Part shown: positions 54,728 to 63,330 of the stretch, piece after piece
Layout: every line of letters begins with the position of its first letter
How positions within the stretch are numbered: the first letter of the stretch is position 1
Translations under genes and position numbers: made by a program
Notes under the pieces: model-generated
Told to the model about the DNA's origin: nothing
What the model saw: only the letters and a program-made list of their open reading frames with translations
Databases searched by the model: none
Source of the DNA: Bin5 sp022827195
GTDB lineage: Bacteria > Chloroflexota > Anaerolineae > Caldilineales > Caldilineaceae
Assembly: GCA_965208275.1 (NCBI GenBank)
Contig: OZ242331.1
Span: 3,658,001 to 3,722,000, forward strand
Length of the DNA: 64,000 nt
Direction of reading: 5' to 3'

Positions 54728-55957
54728 ATGCCCGTAGACAGGCCCATTACAAGCGCAGAACTTTACGCGCGCGCGCAGTCGCTCCAACACCGCATCCGCA
54801 CTTGGCGGCGGACGATCCACCGGTACCCTGAACTGACCTTCGATGAACACCGCACCGCCGGCTATGTCAACAAGGAGATGCAGGACCTCGGCATCGAGAC
54901 GCAGACGGAGGTCGCCAAGACCGGTGTGGTAGGCCATATACGCGGCGGCCACGGACCTTTGGTGGGCCTGCGCGCCGACATGGACGCCCTGCCGATCCAG
55001 GAGGAGAACGGCAGCGAATTTGACAGCACGCGGCCAGGCCTCATGCACGCCTGCGGCCACGATGCGCACACTGCAATGCTGATGGGCGCGGCCGCGCTGC
55101 TCAAGCAGGTCGCCGACGAGGGCCGCTTGCCCGGAAGCGTCCGCCTGCTCTTCCAACCCAGCGAAGAGGCCTCGGACGACGAAGGAAAGTCCGGCGGTAT
55201 GCGCATGGTCGAGGAGGGCGCCCTTGAGGGCATCGATGCCGTCTTCGGCGTCCACGTCGACCCGACGCGCGACCTTGGCGTCATCGCCACCCGCCCGGGC
55301 CCGTTGATGGCTTCGGCCGATGAGTTCGAAATCACCGTGCAGGGGGCCGGCGGGCACGCGGCGCGGCCGCAGGCGGCGAACGACCCGATCGTGCTGGCCG
55401 CCCACGCCGTACACGCGATCCACCATATTGTCAGCCGCCGGCTCGACCCTCTCGAACCCGGCGTCGTCACCATCGGACAGATCCACGGCGGCACGGTAAA
55501 CAACGTCATCCCGGACAGCGTCTACCTCAACGGCACAATCCGCAGCTTTACGCCGGACGCGCGCCGGCTGCTGCAGGAAGAGTTGCGTCGCGCCTGCGGC
55601 GTTGTCGAAGCCCTGGGCGGCAGCTTCGAACTGACGATCAAAGAGGGCTATCCGCCGACGGTGCTGGACCCGGAGGCGACACGAATCGCCATGGAGGCGG
55701 CAGTCGAGTTCCTGGGCGAGGAGAACGTGCCGGAGGGGTCAATGGTCATGGCTGCCGAGGACTTCGCCTACATGGCGCAGGCCGCGCCGGGCAGCTTCCT
55801 GCGGCTGGGCACGCACAACCCGGACTGGCCGCAGCGCTATTACGTCCACACCTCCACCTTCCGCATCGACGAAGACGCCCTGCCGGTCGGCGCGGCCGCA
55901 CTGGCCGCAGCCGCGGTCAAATGGATGGGGGCAAAGGGCGCGAGGGACGAGAAGTGA
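54728..55957 (+). CDS. M20 family amidohydrolase (N-acyl amino acid hydrolase-like)
   Basis: 409 aa; ATG 54728 with AGGAGAG eight bases upstream. Metal-site marks: VGLRADMDALPIQEENG (bridging Asp), MHACGHDAHTAMLMGAAALL (metal Cys/His), FQPSEEASDDEGKSGGMRMVEEG (catalytic Glu pair), FGVHVDPTRDLG (metal His) and the lid-domain GAGGHAARPQAANDPI; metal His near the end within NPDWPQRYYVHTSTF. It fits the M20D subfamily that hydrolyses N-acyl amino acids and related amides. The stop overlaps the GTG of the next gene (GTGA). Confidence 0.9.
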   Translation: MPVDRPITSAELYARAQSLQHRIRTWRRTIHRYPELTFDEHRTAGYVNKEMQDLGIETQTEVAKTGVVGHIRGGHGPLVGLRADMDALPIQEENGSEFDSTRPGLMHACGHDAHTAMLMGAAALLKQVADEGRLPGSVRLLFQPSEEASDDEGKSGGMRMVEEGALEGIDAVFGVHVDPTRDLGVIATRPGPLMASADEFEITVQGAGGHAARPQAANDPIVLAAHAVHAIHHIVSRRLDPLEPGVVTIGQIHGGTVNNVIPDSVYLNGTIRSFTPDARRLLQEELRRACGVVEALGGSFELTIKEGYPPTVLDPEATRIAMEAAVEFLGEENVPEGSMVMAAEDFAYMAQAAPGSFLRLGTHNPDWPQRYYVHTSTFRIDEDALPVGAAALAAAAVKWMGAKGARDEK

Positions 55958-56769
55958 GCAATGTGTGGTTCCCGTCTCCCCCGAAGCGCGCACCTGACGA
56001 ATCGTCAGCACATAACACAGGTCCTTACCTGGTCGCCAGGGTGCTCACCCTTTCTGCGCTGCTCTTCATTCTCACCTCTCACGCCGCCTGCTCTGCCCGG
56101 CCGCAGCCGCTCGTCTTTGGCGAACCGGTGTGGGCCGACGGCGAAACGAGCAGCTACCGCGTGACGAACCGCGAGGATCGCATCGTCGGCACGGCTACCT
56201 TCCAGGTGCAGCGGGGCCTGGAATGGGCCCAGGAAGAAGGCTGGACTTTCCACCGGGAAATCATCGATGCCGGCGTCAGCGAGCGGGCAACGGTCGAGAT
56301 GCAGCCGGTCGGCTATCGTCCCCTCTACAGCCGTCTCGAGCGCACCGGTGGGGGCGGGTCCCAGGTGGTGGAGGCGCAGATCTCGGGCGGTCAGGTCGAG
56401 CTCGCCCTGACCAATCGCCAGGGCGCAACCGTCTACGAACGCGTGCAGGTACCATCGGATATTCGCGACGAGCGCACCTTGCTGCTGATCATGCGCGCGC
56501 TGCCGCTGGCTGAAGGGTACGCCACCCGCATCAACAGCTTTCTGCCGATCGTCGGCAAGATGGAACGCGTGGCATTGCAGGTACGGCGCGCCGAATCGGT
56601 CACGGTTCCCGGCGGCGCCTTTGATACCTGGGTCGTAGAGTTGAAGACCAACGAGCGCACCACACAGGCGTGGGTCGCGCGTTCTGCGCCTTTCCCCGTC
56701 ATCAAGTTCATCGACGGCCGGTCGCAGGCCACCTTTGAGCTGACCAGCTTCGACGCCGGTTCCCGGTAA
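55954..56769 (+). CDS. Exported DUF3108-like beta protein
   Basis: 271 aa from GTG 55954, which overlaps the previous stop; GAGGGA lies about six bases upstream. A hydrophobic segment (VLTLSALLFILTSHAACSAR) is a signal peptide or an imperfect lipobox. The mature part is beta-rich (SYRVTNREDRIVGTATFQVQ, GYRPLYSRLERTGGGG, VTVPGGAFDTWVVELKT) and ends APFPVIKFIDGRSQATFEL. The pattern resembles DUF3108 proteins, which have a lipocalin-like fold; I am not sure of the family. Translationally coupled to M20. Confidence 0.6.
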   Translation: MSNVWFPSPPKRAPDESSAHNTGPYLVARVLTLSALLFILTSHAACSARPQPLVFGEPVWADGETSSYRVTNREDRIVGTATFQVQRGLEWAQEEGWTFHREIIDAGVSERATVEMQPVGYRPLYSRLERTGGGGSQVVEAQISGGQVELALTNRQGATVYERVQVPSDIRDERTLLLIMRALPLAEGYATRINSFLPIVGKMERVALQVRRAESVTVPGGAFDTWVVELKTNERTTQAWVARSAPFPVIKFIDGRSQATFELTSFDAGSR

Positions 56770-56851
56770 CCGGCGGCAGGTTCAGGGCGCATGCCGCCTG
56801 CCCTGGCCCGCAGCGGGCACCGGGATCCCCTAATGACAAGGAAGCGGTACC

Positions 56852-57322
56852 ATGGGATTGAAAATCGATCGTTTTACCTGGGCCATCATCCTCGGCGTCT
56901 TGGTGCTGATCGCCGCCGCCATCGTCACCGTCACTCTCTCCGGCGGCCGCGGCTGGCAGAACGCCGACTATCTGAACGAAAATACGCCGGAAGCGGTCGT
57001 CCACGACGCCTTCCTGGCCTCGGTGCGCAACGAGCCGGACGTTGCGATCAACCACTACTCCCGGGATGTACTGGACGAGGACGACGGGCGGCCTTTCCGC
57101 GAGCGTTTCAACTACTACGACCACAACCGGCCGGCCCGGCGGCTGCGCATCCTCGAGGTGGACGTCGACGAGGAGAACGACAGGGCGTACGTTCGCATCG
57201 CCATCGACAATTTCTCCCAGGGCGGCCTGTTCGAGAGCGGCACATCGACCTACCGCCGCACCATCCCTTTGGTGCGCGAGGACGGGGCCTGGAAAATCGA
57301 CACCGAGGACCTTTTCTATTGA
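56852..57322 (+). CDS. Membrane-anchored NTF2/SnoaL-like protein
   Basis: 156 aa with AAGGAAGCGG before ATG 56852. One N-terminal membrane segment (FTWAIILGVLVLIAAAIVTVT) is followed by a domain with PEAVVHDAFLASVRNEPDVAINHYSRDVLDED and VRIAIDNFSQGGLFESGTSTYRRTIPLVREDGAWKIDT. The ending REDGAWKIDTEDLFY is typical of NTF2-like/DUF4878-type cystatin folds. No catalytic role can be seen. In a run with the DUF3108-like protein and the following membrane protein. Confidence 0.65.
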   Translation: MGLKIDRFTWAIILGVLVLIAAAIVTVTLSGGRGWQNADYLNENTPEAVVHDAFLASVRNEPDVAINHYSRDVLDEDDGRPFRERFNYYDHNRPARRLRILEVDVDEENDRAYVRIAIDNFSQGGLFESGTSTYRRTIPLVREDGAWKIDTEDLFY

Positions 57323-57348
57323 GCCTCCGCTCAGAGAGAGTGTAAACA

Positions 57349-59082
57349 ATGGCTGAACAGGCAAACGCGAATCCGGACCGGCTGGCGACGATCCGCCGCC
57401 TCTACCTCTATTTGATCGCGTTCATCAGCCTGATCGCGGGGCTGTCGGCAACCTATGGACTGATCGAAGTTCTCGCGCGACTGTGGCTGGCGCCGGACAC
57501 GATGCTGGACGTCAACCCGTCCGGTTTTGCGCGCAATGCAATCGCCCGCCAGGGAGGATTCCTGATTGTCAGCGCGCCGATCTTCTTGATCCACTGGCGG
57601 TTTATCCGTCGTCTGACCGCGCAGCCGGGCGAGTCCGCGGCAGCCCTGCGCAAGTTGTTTCTGTACGCGGTGCTGGCATTCACCGGCTTCATCAGCGTGC
57701 GCGCCCTCTATATTCTCATAGAGGGCAGCCTGGAGATATTGCTGGGCAATCCTTTGCCGGAAGGGATCGAACTGCCCGGCCGCTGGCAGGCGCAGTTCCT
57801 CCACGCGGGCATACACCTGGCGCTGTTTCTGGCCTTCACGCGGCTGCTGCAGGTCGACGGCGACCTGGGGCGGGAATCCGGCTGGGCGGGCAGCATGCGG
57901 CGGATCTTCCAGTTGCTCGCCGGTCTCTTGGGGTTGAGTCTGCTCATCTCCGGCGCGGCCGACGCGCTGAATCTCGTCTGGCGCGTTGTGCTTGAGCCAT
58001 TCGGCGAATCCAGCATGGCTACGGTGGGCTTCGGCTGGTGGGAGCGCGGCCTGGCAGGTTCGTTGGCCGCTTTCCTGGCGGGCGGGCTGGTCTGGCGGCT
58101 GAACAATCTCTACTGGAACGGCCTTCTGGCGCAGCACACCCCGGAAGGACGCATGGCCCTGCGCCGCCTCTATCTCTATGCCGCCACAGTTCTGTCTGCG
58201 GCTGTCACGCTGGTCCCCGTGGCGATGCTCCTCAGACTGGTCGTCCTTCTTCTTCTCGGTGAGGTCGACACCGGCAACGTCAACATCGATGATCTAACCA
58301 CGCCGCTGGGCCTGCTGCCGGTCGGCGCGCTGGCTTGGCGCTGGCATTGGCTGCAGGTCCTCGCCGAGGCGGGGCGATACGGCGACACGCGCGAAAGCGA
58401 GTTCGTGCGGCGGCTCTACTACTACGCAGTGGCCGCCACCGGACTGTTGCTCCTCTGGATCGGGCTGGTCGATCTGCTGCGGGCTCTGTTGGACTATCTC
58501 TTAATCGGCGGGCAATCGGTCGAAAAGGGCTTTCGCGCCTACCAGCTCTCCTCCGGCTTGAGCCTGATCGCGGTCGGCGCGCCGGTCTGGTCGCTCCACT
58601 GGCGCACGACACAGCGCGCGGCCGTGCAGGACAACGAGACCGGCCGCGCCGAGCGGGCGTCTTGGCCGCGGCGCCTCTACCTGTACGGTATCGCCTTGGT
58701 GGGCGCGCTGCTGATCCTGTTCGAACTGGCGCGCGTCGTCTACCGTCTGCTGCTGTGGGCGTTGGGTGATCCCCAGGCCGACGTATTCGGCGACGAAGCG
58801 CAGGGCGGGCTGGTGCGCGCGCTCACCGCAGCCGCCTTCTGGGCAGTCCATCTGATCGCCATCCGCACCGACAGCCGGATGGTGGATGAAACGGAGGATG
58901 TTGAGCCGCCCGATGGCGATCACGATGAATTGGATGCCCCGCGGAGACGCGAGGAGCTTCTCGCCCGCATCGACACTCTGGAGACTGAGCTGTCCGCCCT
59001 GCGCGTCGAACTCGTCGGGTTGGAAGATGAGGTTGAAGAGAAGGAGGAACTGCCGGCTGATGAGGAGGACAGCAATCGCTGA
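57349..59082 (+). CDS. Large membrane protein with DUF5671-like repeats
   Basis: 577 aa with many membrane segments built from a repeated unit of about 90 residues: RRLYLYLIAFISLIAGLSAT, RKLFLYAVLAFTGFISVRAL, RRIFQLLAGLLGLSLLISGA, RRLYLYAATVLSAAVTLVPV, RRLYYYAVAATGLLLLWIGL and RRLYLYGIALVGALLILFEL. Several are followed by a loop with HWR. The C-terminus is an acidic coiled coil (LARIDTLETELSALRVELVG). This is the DUF5671 pattern. Function unknown; clearly an internal-duplication family. Follows the NTF2-like gene by 26 bp. Confidence 0.8.
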   Translation: MAEQANANPDRLATIRRLYLYLIAFISLIAGLSATYGLIEVLARLWLAPDTMLDVNPSGFARNAIARQGGFLIVSAPIFLIHWRFIRRLTAQPGESAAALRKLFLYAVLAFTGFISVRALYILIEGSLEILLGNPLPEGIELPGRWQAQFLHAGIHLALFLAFTRLLQVDGDLGRESGWAGSMRRIFQLLAGLLGLSLLISGAADALNLVWRVVLEPFGESSMATVGFGWWERGLAGSLAAFLAGGLVWRLNNLYWNGLLAQHTPEGRMALRRLYLYAATVLSAAVTLVPVAMLLRLVVLLLLGEVDTGNVNIDDLTTPLGLLPVGALAWRWHWLQVLAEAGRYGDTRESEFVRRLYYYAVAATGLLLLWIGLVDLLRALLDYLLIGGQSVEKGFRAYQLSSGLSLIAVGAPVWSLHWRTTQRAAVQDNETGRAERASWPRRLYLYGIALVGALLILFELARVVYRLLLWALGDPQADVFGDEAQGGLVRALTAAAFWAVHLIAIRTDSRMVDETEDVEPPDGDHDELDAPRRREELLARIDTLETELSALRVELVGLEDEVEEKEELPADEEDSNR

Positions 59083-59099
59083 AACGCTGGCAGATGATG

Positions 59100-59719
59100 T
59101 CAGAACGATCTGTCCGCGTCCAGAATTTCCGAGACGGGCAGGGCGAATTCCGGTAACTGGGATGATGTAGCCGTGTCCCCACGTACGAAGACAGCACCTT
59201 CCGTATAGACATCCTCCCCTGGGTTTAGCACCGTTACAGTTTCCTGCTCTGGGTCGACTATCCAATACTCCTCAATGCCAGAGCGTGCATACTCCGGCCG
59301 CTTCGTCACCAAGTCCCGCTCGCGGTCTTCGAGGCTTTCGCTGACAATCTCTATGGCCAGATCGGCGCCGTCCCAGAATTTCTTTTGGCGCAGCCGGCTG
59401 TCGCGATCGCGCAATAAAAGGATGTCCGGCTCGCGGTACTTCTGGTCCCAAAGCCGCAGTCGCATACCAGCCGTTCGGTCGGCGCCGCCGATCTGTTGAG
59501 CGATTCCGCTAAGGGCCATGCTCAAGAATAGTATGATCGCCTGGTGCTGATCGCCTGGTGCTGATCGGTGGGCGCGTCATGCACCTCCACGAACCCGTTA
59601 TCGAATTCGACGCGGCGGTTGGTGTCTAGCGCCAGATACTCCTGCTCGCTCCACGCGCCCTGGTATGGAAAGAGTGTCGCGATGCGCCAAACCGGTGTGC
59701 CAGTTTCAGAAGTCCGCAT
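59100..59719 (-). pseudogene. Uma2-family (DUF820) nuclease gene broken by a 14-bp duplication
   Basis: Uma2 proteins are PD-(D/E)XK-fold proteins abundant in Cyanobacteria and Chloroflexota. The N-terminal part in one frame reads WSEQEYLALDTNRRVEFDNGF, VEVHDAPTDQHQAI; the rest in a second frame reads YREPDILLLRD, DLAIEIVSESLEDRERDLVTKRPEYA, GIEEYWIVDPEQETVTV. Between them the 14-bp word GATCGCCTGGTGCT (plus strand) is duplicated (59535-59562). Deleting one copy restores a single 201-aa Uma2 reading frame across DQHQAIILFLSMALSG. Active residues (Glu, Asp, Glu) are all present otherwise. Confidence 0.85.
59535..59562. repeat. 14-bp tandem duplication GATCGCCTGGTGCT x2
   Basis: Two perfect adjacent copies (59535-59548, 59549-59562), followed by the first five bases of a third. 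It is the cause of the frameshift in the Uma2 gene. Confidence 0.95.
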
Positions 59720-59745
59720 AGTACACGGTCCCGGTTGTATACATT

Positions 59746-60768
59746 TCATTCCGCGAATCGCTTTACGACTTCCGTCGCCGCGCAATACGGATCAACCTCC
59801 CGCCGCAACATCCGCTCCACCAGCTCTTGCCGCTGCGCCTGAGACAGAGCAGCTTCCAGCCGCGCCCGCAACTCGTCCTCCACAAGGCTCTGCAGCATCC
59901 GCGCCAGTCGAGTCCGCTCCCGGTCGGCCTGCCTGCCGCTCTCCTGCAGCCACGCCCTGTGTGCCTCCAACGCCTCCCGCAAGCGCGCAACCCCGCCGCC
60001 GCTGACCGCGACAGTCTTCAACACCGGGACCGACCAGCCTTCCCCGCTATCATCTGAGACGACCCCGCCGGCCTCCATCAGCTGCCCGTGATGCATAACT
60101 GTCTGCGCCGCGCCTCCGCCAGTCTCCAACATCATCTCCAGCGCGGCGACCGTGCGCTCGGCGCCCTTGCGGTCCGATTTGTTGACCGCGAATACGTCGG
60201 CGATCTCCAGCAGCCCGGCCTTGATCGCCTGTATCTCGTCCCCCATGCCCGGCGCCTCCACCACCACTACCGTGTCGGCGACCGCCGCGATCTCTACCTC
60301 GGCCTGGCCCGCGCCCACCGTCTCGACCAGGATGCGGTCAAAGCCGGCCGCGTCGAACAGTAGCAGCGCCTCCGCACTCGCCTTTGCCAGCCCGCCACCA
60401 CCGCTGCGCGTCGCCATCGAGCGGATGAAGACGCCCTCGTCGCCGCTGTGTCCGGTCATGCGCACCCGGTCTCCCAGCAGCGCGCCGCCGCTGTACGGGC
60501 TGGTCGGGTCGACAGCCAGCACGCCGACGGTCAGCCCATACTCGCGGTAGCATTCGGCCAGCGCCGACACCAGCGTCGACTTGCCCGTGCCCGGCGCGCC
60601 CGTAATGCCGACCAGATGCGCCTTGCCCGTGTGCGCAAACGCGGCCTGCACGATCCGGGCGGCGTCTTCCGCCCCGTCCTCGACACGGCTGATTGCACGC
60701 GCCAGGGCAAGCCGCTCCCCATTCAGCAGGCCGTCGATCAACTGGCGGGTGGGAATCCGTTTGGGCAT
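59746..60768 (-). CDS. meaB: Methylmalonyl-CoA mutase-associated GTPase MeaB
   Basis: 340 aa. MeaB/ArgK-type G3E GTPase that guards and loads cobalamin into acyl-CoA mutases. Marks: VGITGAPGTGKSTLVSAL (Walker A), VLAVDPTSPYSGGALLGDRVRM, FIRSMATRSGGGGLA, LVETVGAGQAEVEIAAVADTVVVVEAPGMGDEIQAIKAGLLEIADVFAVNKSD (GTP base-specificity NKSD) over adjoining segments. The C-terminal helices for dimerisation are complete. Its partner B12 subunit gene precedes it by 80 bp on the same strand. A GGCTATGGGCTATCAGGG-type repeat precedes the ATG. Confidence 0.94.
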   Translation of the reverse strand: MPKRIPTRQLIDGLLNGERLALARAISRVEDGAEDAARIVQAAFAHTGKAHLVGITGAPGTGKSTLVSALAECYREYGLTVGVLAVDPTSPYSGGALLGDRVRMTGHSGDEGVFIRSMATRSGGGGLAKASAEALLLFDAAGFDRILVETVGAGQAEVEIAAVADTVVVVEAPGMGDEIQAIKAGLLEIADVFAVNKSDRKGAERTVAALEMMLETGGGAAQTVMHHGQLMEAGGVVSDDSGEGWSVPVLKTVAVSGGGVARLREALEAHRAWLQESGRQADRERTRLARMLQSLVEDELRARLEAALSQAQRQELVERMLRREVDPYCAATEVVKRFAE

Positions 60769-60848
60769 GGGTTGACTGCGGTTTCAACTATTGGCTATGG
60801 GCTATCAGGGATTTTCCGAGTATGAGCACAATGGAAGATGGCAGGAAG

Positions 60849-61256
60849 CTAAGCGCTGAAAGCATCCTGAATGAAGGCGATAATCTCGGCTGAAGCGGTG
60901 CCCGGACCGAATACCGCGTGGACCCCGGCGGCTTTGAGCCGGGCGGCATCCTCGTCGGGGATGATGCCGCCCACCAGCACGAGCGCATCCTCCTGGCCCT
61001 GGGCGTGGAGCAGTTCAATCACTTTGGGACAGAGTGTCATGTGCGCGCCGCTGAGAATCGACAGGCCGACCACGTCAACGTCCTCCTGCAGCGCGGCCTC
61101 GGCGATCATCTGCGGCGTCTGGCGGATGCCGGTGTAGATCACCTCGAATCCGGCATCGCGCAGCGCCCTGGCGATAACTTTGGCGCCGCGGTCGTGGCCG
61201 TCCAGGCCCGGCTTGGCGATCAGAACGCGTATCCGGTTGCGATTCACCTGAGTCAT
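60849..61256 (-). CDS. Cobalamin-binding (small) subunit of an acyl-CoA mutase
   Basis: 135 aa. Free-standing B12 domain of methylmalonyl-CoA-type mutases: RIRVLIAKPGLDGHDRGAKVIARAL with the DxHxxG cobalt-ligand motif (DGHDRG), VIYTGIRQTPQMIAEAALQEDVDVVGLSILSGAHM, LVLVGGIIPDEDAARLKAAGVHAVFGPG. It must pair with a separate catalytic alpha subunit, which is not in the window. With meaB it implies methylmalonyl-CoA, isobutyryl-CoA or similar mutase activity. Confidence 0.92.
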   Translation of the reverse strand: MTQVNRNRIRVLIAKPGLDGHDRGAKVIARALRDAGFEVIYTGIRQTPQMIAEAALQEDVDVVGLSILSGAHMTLCPKVIELLHAQGQEDALVLVGGIIPDEDAARLKAAGVHAVFGPGTASAEIIAFIQDAFSA

Positions 61257-61418
61257 GGCCGTAGATGGTGTCTGGTGGAGAATAGCGGCACGAACTGCTG
61301 CCCTTCAGTATGGTAAATCAGCCGGAGATTATGTTAAAATACCAGCCGCGCATCGCCAAGGCCGGTGCGCCTGTTGTTCTACGCCGGCCTGGGGGCAGGT
61401 CGGGGCGACGGAGGCAGA

Positions 61419-62618
61419 ATGAACTACCCGAGAACCGAACGCCAGCAGCGCTTCGTCGATATCGCGTCGGCGTTGGTCCCCGCGCTGCAGGAACGGGCCG
61501 CGCAGCACGACCGTGACGGCACCTTTCCGCACGAGAACTTCGTCGACATTCGGAGGACTGGGCTGCCCGCCCTGGTGATCCCGGAGGAGTTCGGCGGCTG
61601 GGGCGCCAATCTGCTCGAATCGACGCTGACGATGGAACGGCTGGCGCAGGGGGACGGCAGCACCGCGCTCAGCTTCGTCATGCACGTCCAGGTGATGGGC
61701 GGCGTGGCCGAGGAGCCGCACGGCTGGCCCCGGCCGCTTTTCGCGCAGGTTTGCCGCGACGCCGTCAAGCACGGCGCGCTGATCAACTCAGTCGCCACCG
61801 AGCCCAAGCTGGGCAGTCCCAGCCGCGGCGGCATGCCCGAAACGACCGGCGAACCGGTGCAAGAAAACGGCGCAAAGGCTTGGCTCGTTAACGGCCTCAA
61901 GACTTTCGCCAGCCTCAGCCCGGAGATGGACTACTTTATCATCCCGGCTGCGCTGCAGGATGGAAGCGGCCACATCGCCCGTTTCGTCATCCCGGCCGGA
62001 CCCCACTTCGAGATAGTTGAGACCTGGGACTCGTTCGGGATGCGCGCGACCGGCAGCCATGACCTCAAAATCGTAAATGCCCGCGTGACCGATGAGCAGA
62101 TGATCGCACGCGGCGCGCCCAGCCCGCGTACGACCGGGAAGGCGCCGGCCAATGCCTGGTTCATCTGCACGGTCGGTGCAGTCTATCTCGGCGTGGCGCA
62201 GGCCGCGCTCGACTTCGCAGCCGATTTCGCACGCAAGCGCGCGCCCACTGCGCTCGGCAAACCGATCGCCGAGCTGGATGGCATTCGGCGCAGACTCGGC
62301 CAGGCCGAGCTGTTGCTGCTTCAGGCCAGGGCACTCCTCTACAACACGGCGCGGGACTGGGATGAGATGTCCGGCACGCGGCGGGAAGAGCTCGCCCCCG
62401 CCGTGATCGCCACCAAATACACCGTCACCAACAACGCGATCGAGGCGGTCGACCACGCCGTCAGGGTTGTGGGCGGTGCGTCGATGGCCCGCAGCCTGCC
62501 GTTGGAGCGCTATCTGCGCGACGTCCGCCCCGGCCTCTTCCACCCGCTGAACGACGACCAGGCGCTGCTCATCTTCGGGCAGAATGCGCTCAAGAGGCTC
62601 GAATCCGGCACAGATTAA
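61419..62618 (+). CDS. Acyl-CoA dehydrogenase-fold flavoprotein
   Basis: 399 aa; ATG 61419 with GGAGG five bases upstream. N-terminal and middle domains are those of acyl-CoA dehydrogenases (TGLPALVIPEEFGGWGANLLESTLTMERLAQGDGSTAL, SFGMRATGSHDLKIVNARV). The end reads YLRDVRPGLFHPLNDDQALLIFGQNAL. True dehydrogenases there have a catalytic Glu in an EGT motif; here HPLNDDQ stands in its place. This end type is shared with flavin-dependent monooxygenases of the DszC/SfnB kind. So it could be either a dehydrogenase with its base elsewhere or a reduced-flavin monooxygenase. Confidence 0.82.
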   Translation: MNYPRTERQQRFVDIASALVPALQERAAQHDRDGTFPHENFVDIRRTGLPALVIPEEFGGWGANLLESTLTMERLAQGDGSTALSFVMHVQVMGGVAEEPHGWPRPLFAQVCRDAVKHGALINSVATEPKLGSPSRGGMPETTGEPVQENGAKAWLVNGLKTFASLSPEMDYFIIPAALQDGSGHIARFVIPAGPHFEIVETWDSFGMRATGSHDLKIVNARVTDEQMIARGAPSPRTTGKAPANAWFICTVGAVYLGVAQAALDFAADFARKRAPTALGKPIAELDGIRRRLGQAELLLLQARALLYNTARDWDEMSGTRREELAPAVIATKYTVTNNAIEAVDHAVRVVGGASMARSLPLERYLRDVRPGLFHPLNDDQALLIFGQNALKRLESGTD

Positions 62619-62643
62619 CGCTGAAATCTCATAAGGGACTTAC

Positions 62644-63330
62644 ATGAATGCAGAGAACCCCCCCGATGCTCTGCCACCATCCGGTCCGCCGCCGCCGATG
62701 CCCCTGGCCGCTGCGCTGCGATTGATCGGTCTCGGTTTCCTGCTGGGCGCGATCCTGGCCGGGGTCGTAATGTGGCTCCTGCGGCGCCCGGAACAGCCGC
62801 CCATCGTGCTGCATCCTCCACCCACAGCCGAACCCACGCCGACTCCGCTTCCCACCGCGACCCCCGCCCCCGTCTTCGTCTTCGTCAGCGGCGGCGTGCG
62901 CAATCCCGGCATGTATGAATTGCCGCCCGGCGCACGCGTCGGCGATGCGCTGGCCAGGGCAGGGGGACTCGTGGAGGAGGCGGACCCGGCGCTGGTGAAC
63001 CAGGCCGAGCTGGTCTTCGACGGGGCCCAGATCCACGTGCCCCTGCCGCCGGCGCCAGAGGAGACAGACACCTCGGCCAATCTCCAGCAACCGGCTGCCG
63101 GACTCTCAGGCGAGGCCCCGCCGGCCGTAAGTGCATCAGCCGGCGGATTGATCAACGTCAACACGGCCACTGCGGAGGAACTCACCGCACTGCCCGGCGT
63201 CGGCCCCAGCAGAGCAGCCGCTATCATCGCCGAGCGTCCCTTTGAGGCCATCGAGGATTTGGAGCGGGTGTCCGGCATCGGGCCCAGCGCAGTGGCGACA
63301 CTCACGCCCCTGGTGAAGGTCAGCGAATAA
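62644..63330 (+). CDS. ComEA-like SLBB and helix-hairpin-helix protein
   Basis: 228 aa. A membrane segment (residues 24-46, LRLIGLGFLLGAILAGVVMWLL) is followed by a Thr/Pro linker, an SLBB domain (FVFVSGGVRNPGMYELPPGARVGDALARAGGL) and a pair of helix-hairpin-helix motifs (LINVNTATAEELTALPGVGPSRAAAIIAERPFEAIEDLERVSGIGPSAVATL). This is the ComEA plan: a membrane receptor for double-stranded DNA in natural transformation. ComEC is not in the window. Its last 11 bases overlap the converging flavoprotein gene. Confidence 0.88.
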   Translation: MNAENPPDALPPSGPPPPMPLAAALRLIGLGFLLGAILAGVVMWLLRRPEQPPIVLHPPPTAEPTPTPLPTATPAPVFVFVSGGVRNPGMYELPPGARVGDALARAGGLVEEADPALVNQAELVFDGAQIHVPLPPAPEETDTSANLQQPAAGLSGEAPPAVSASAGGLINVNTATAEELTALPGVGPSRAAAIIAERPFEAIEDLERVSGIGPSAVATLTPLVKVSE

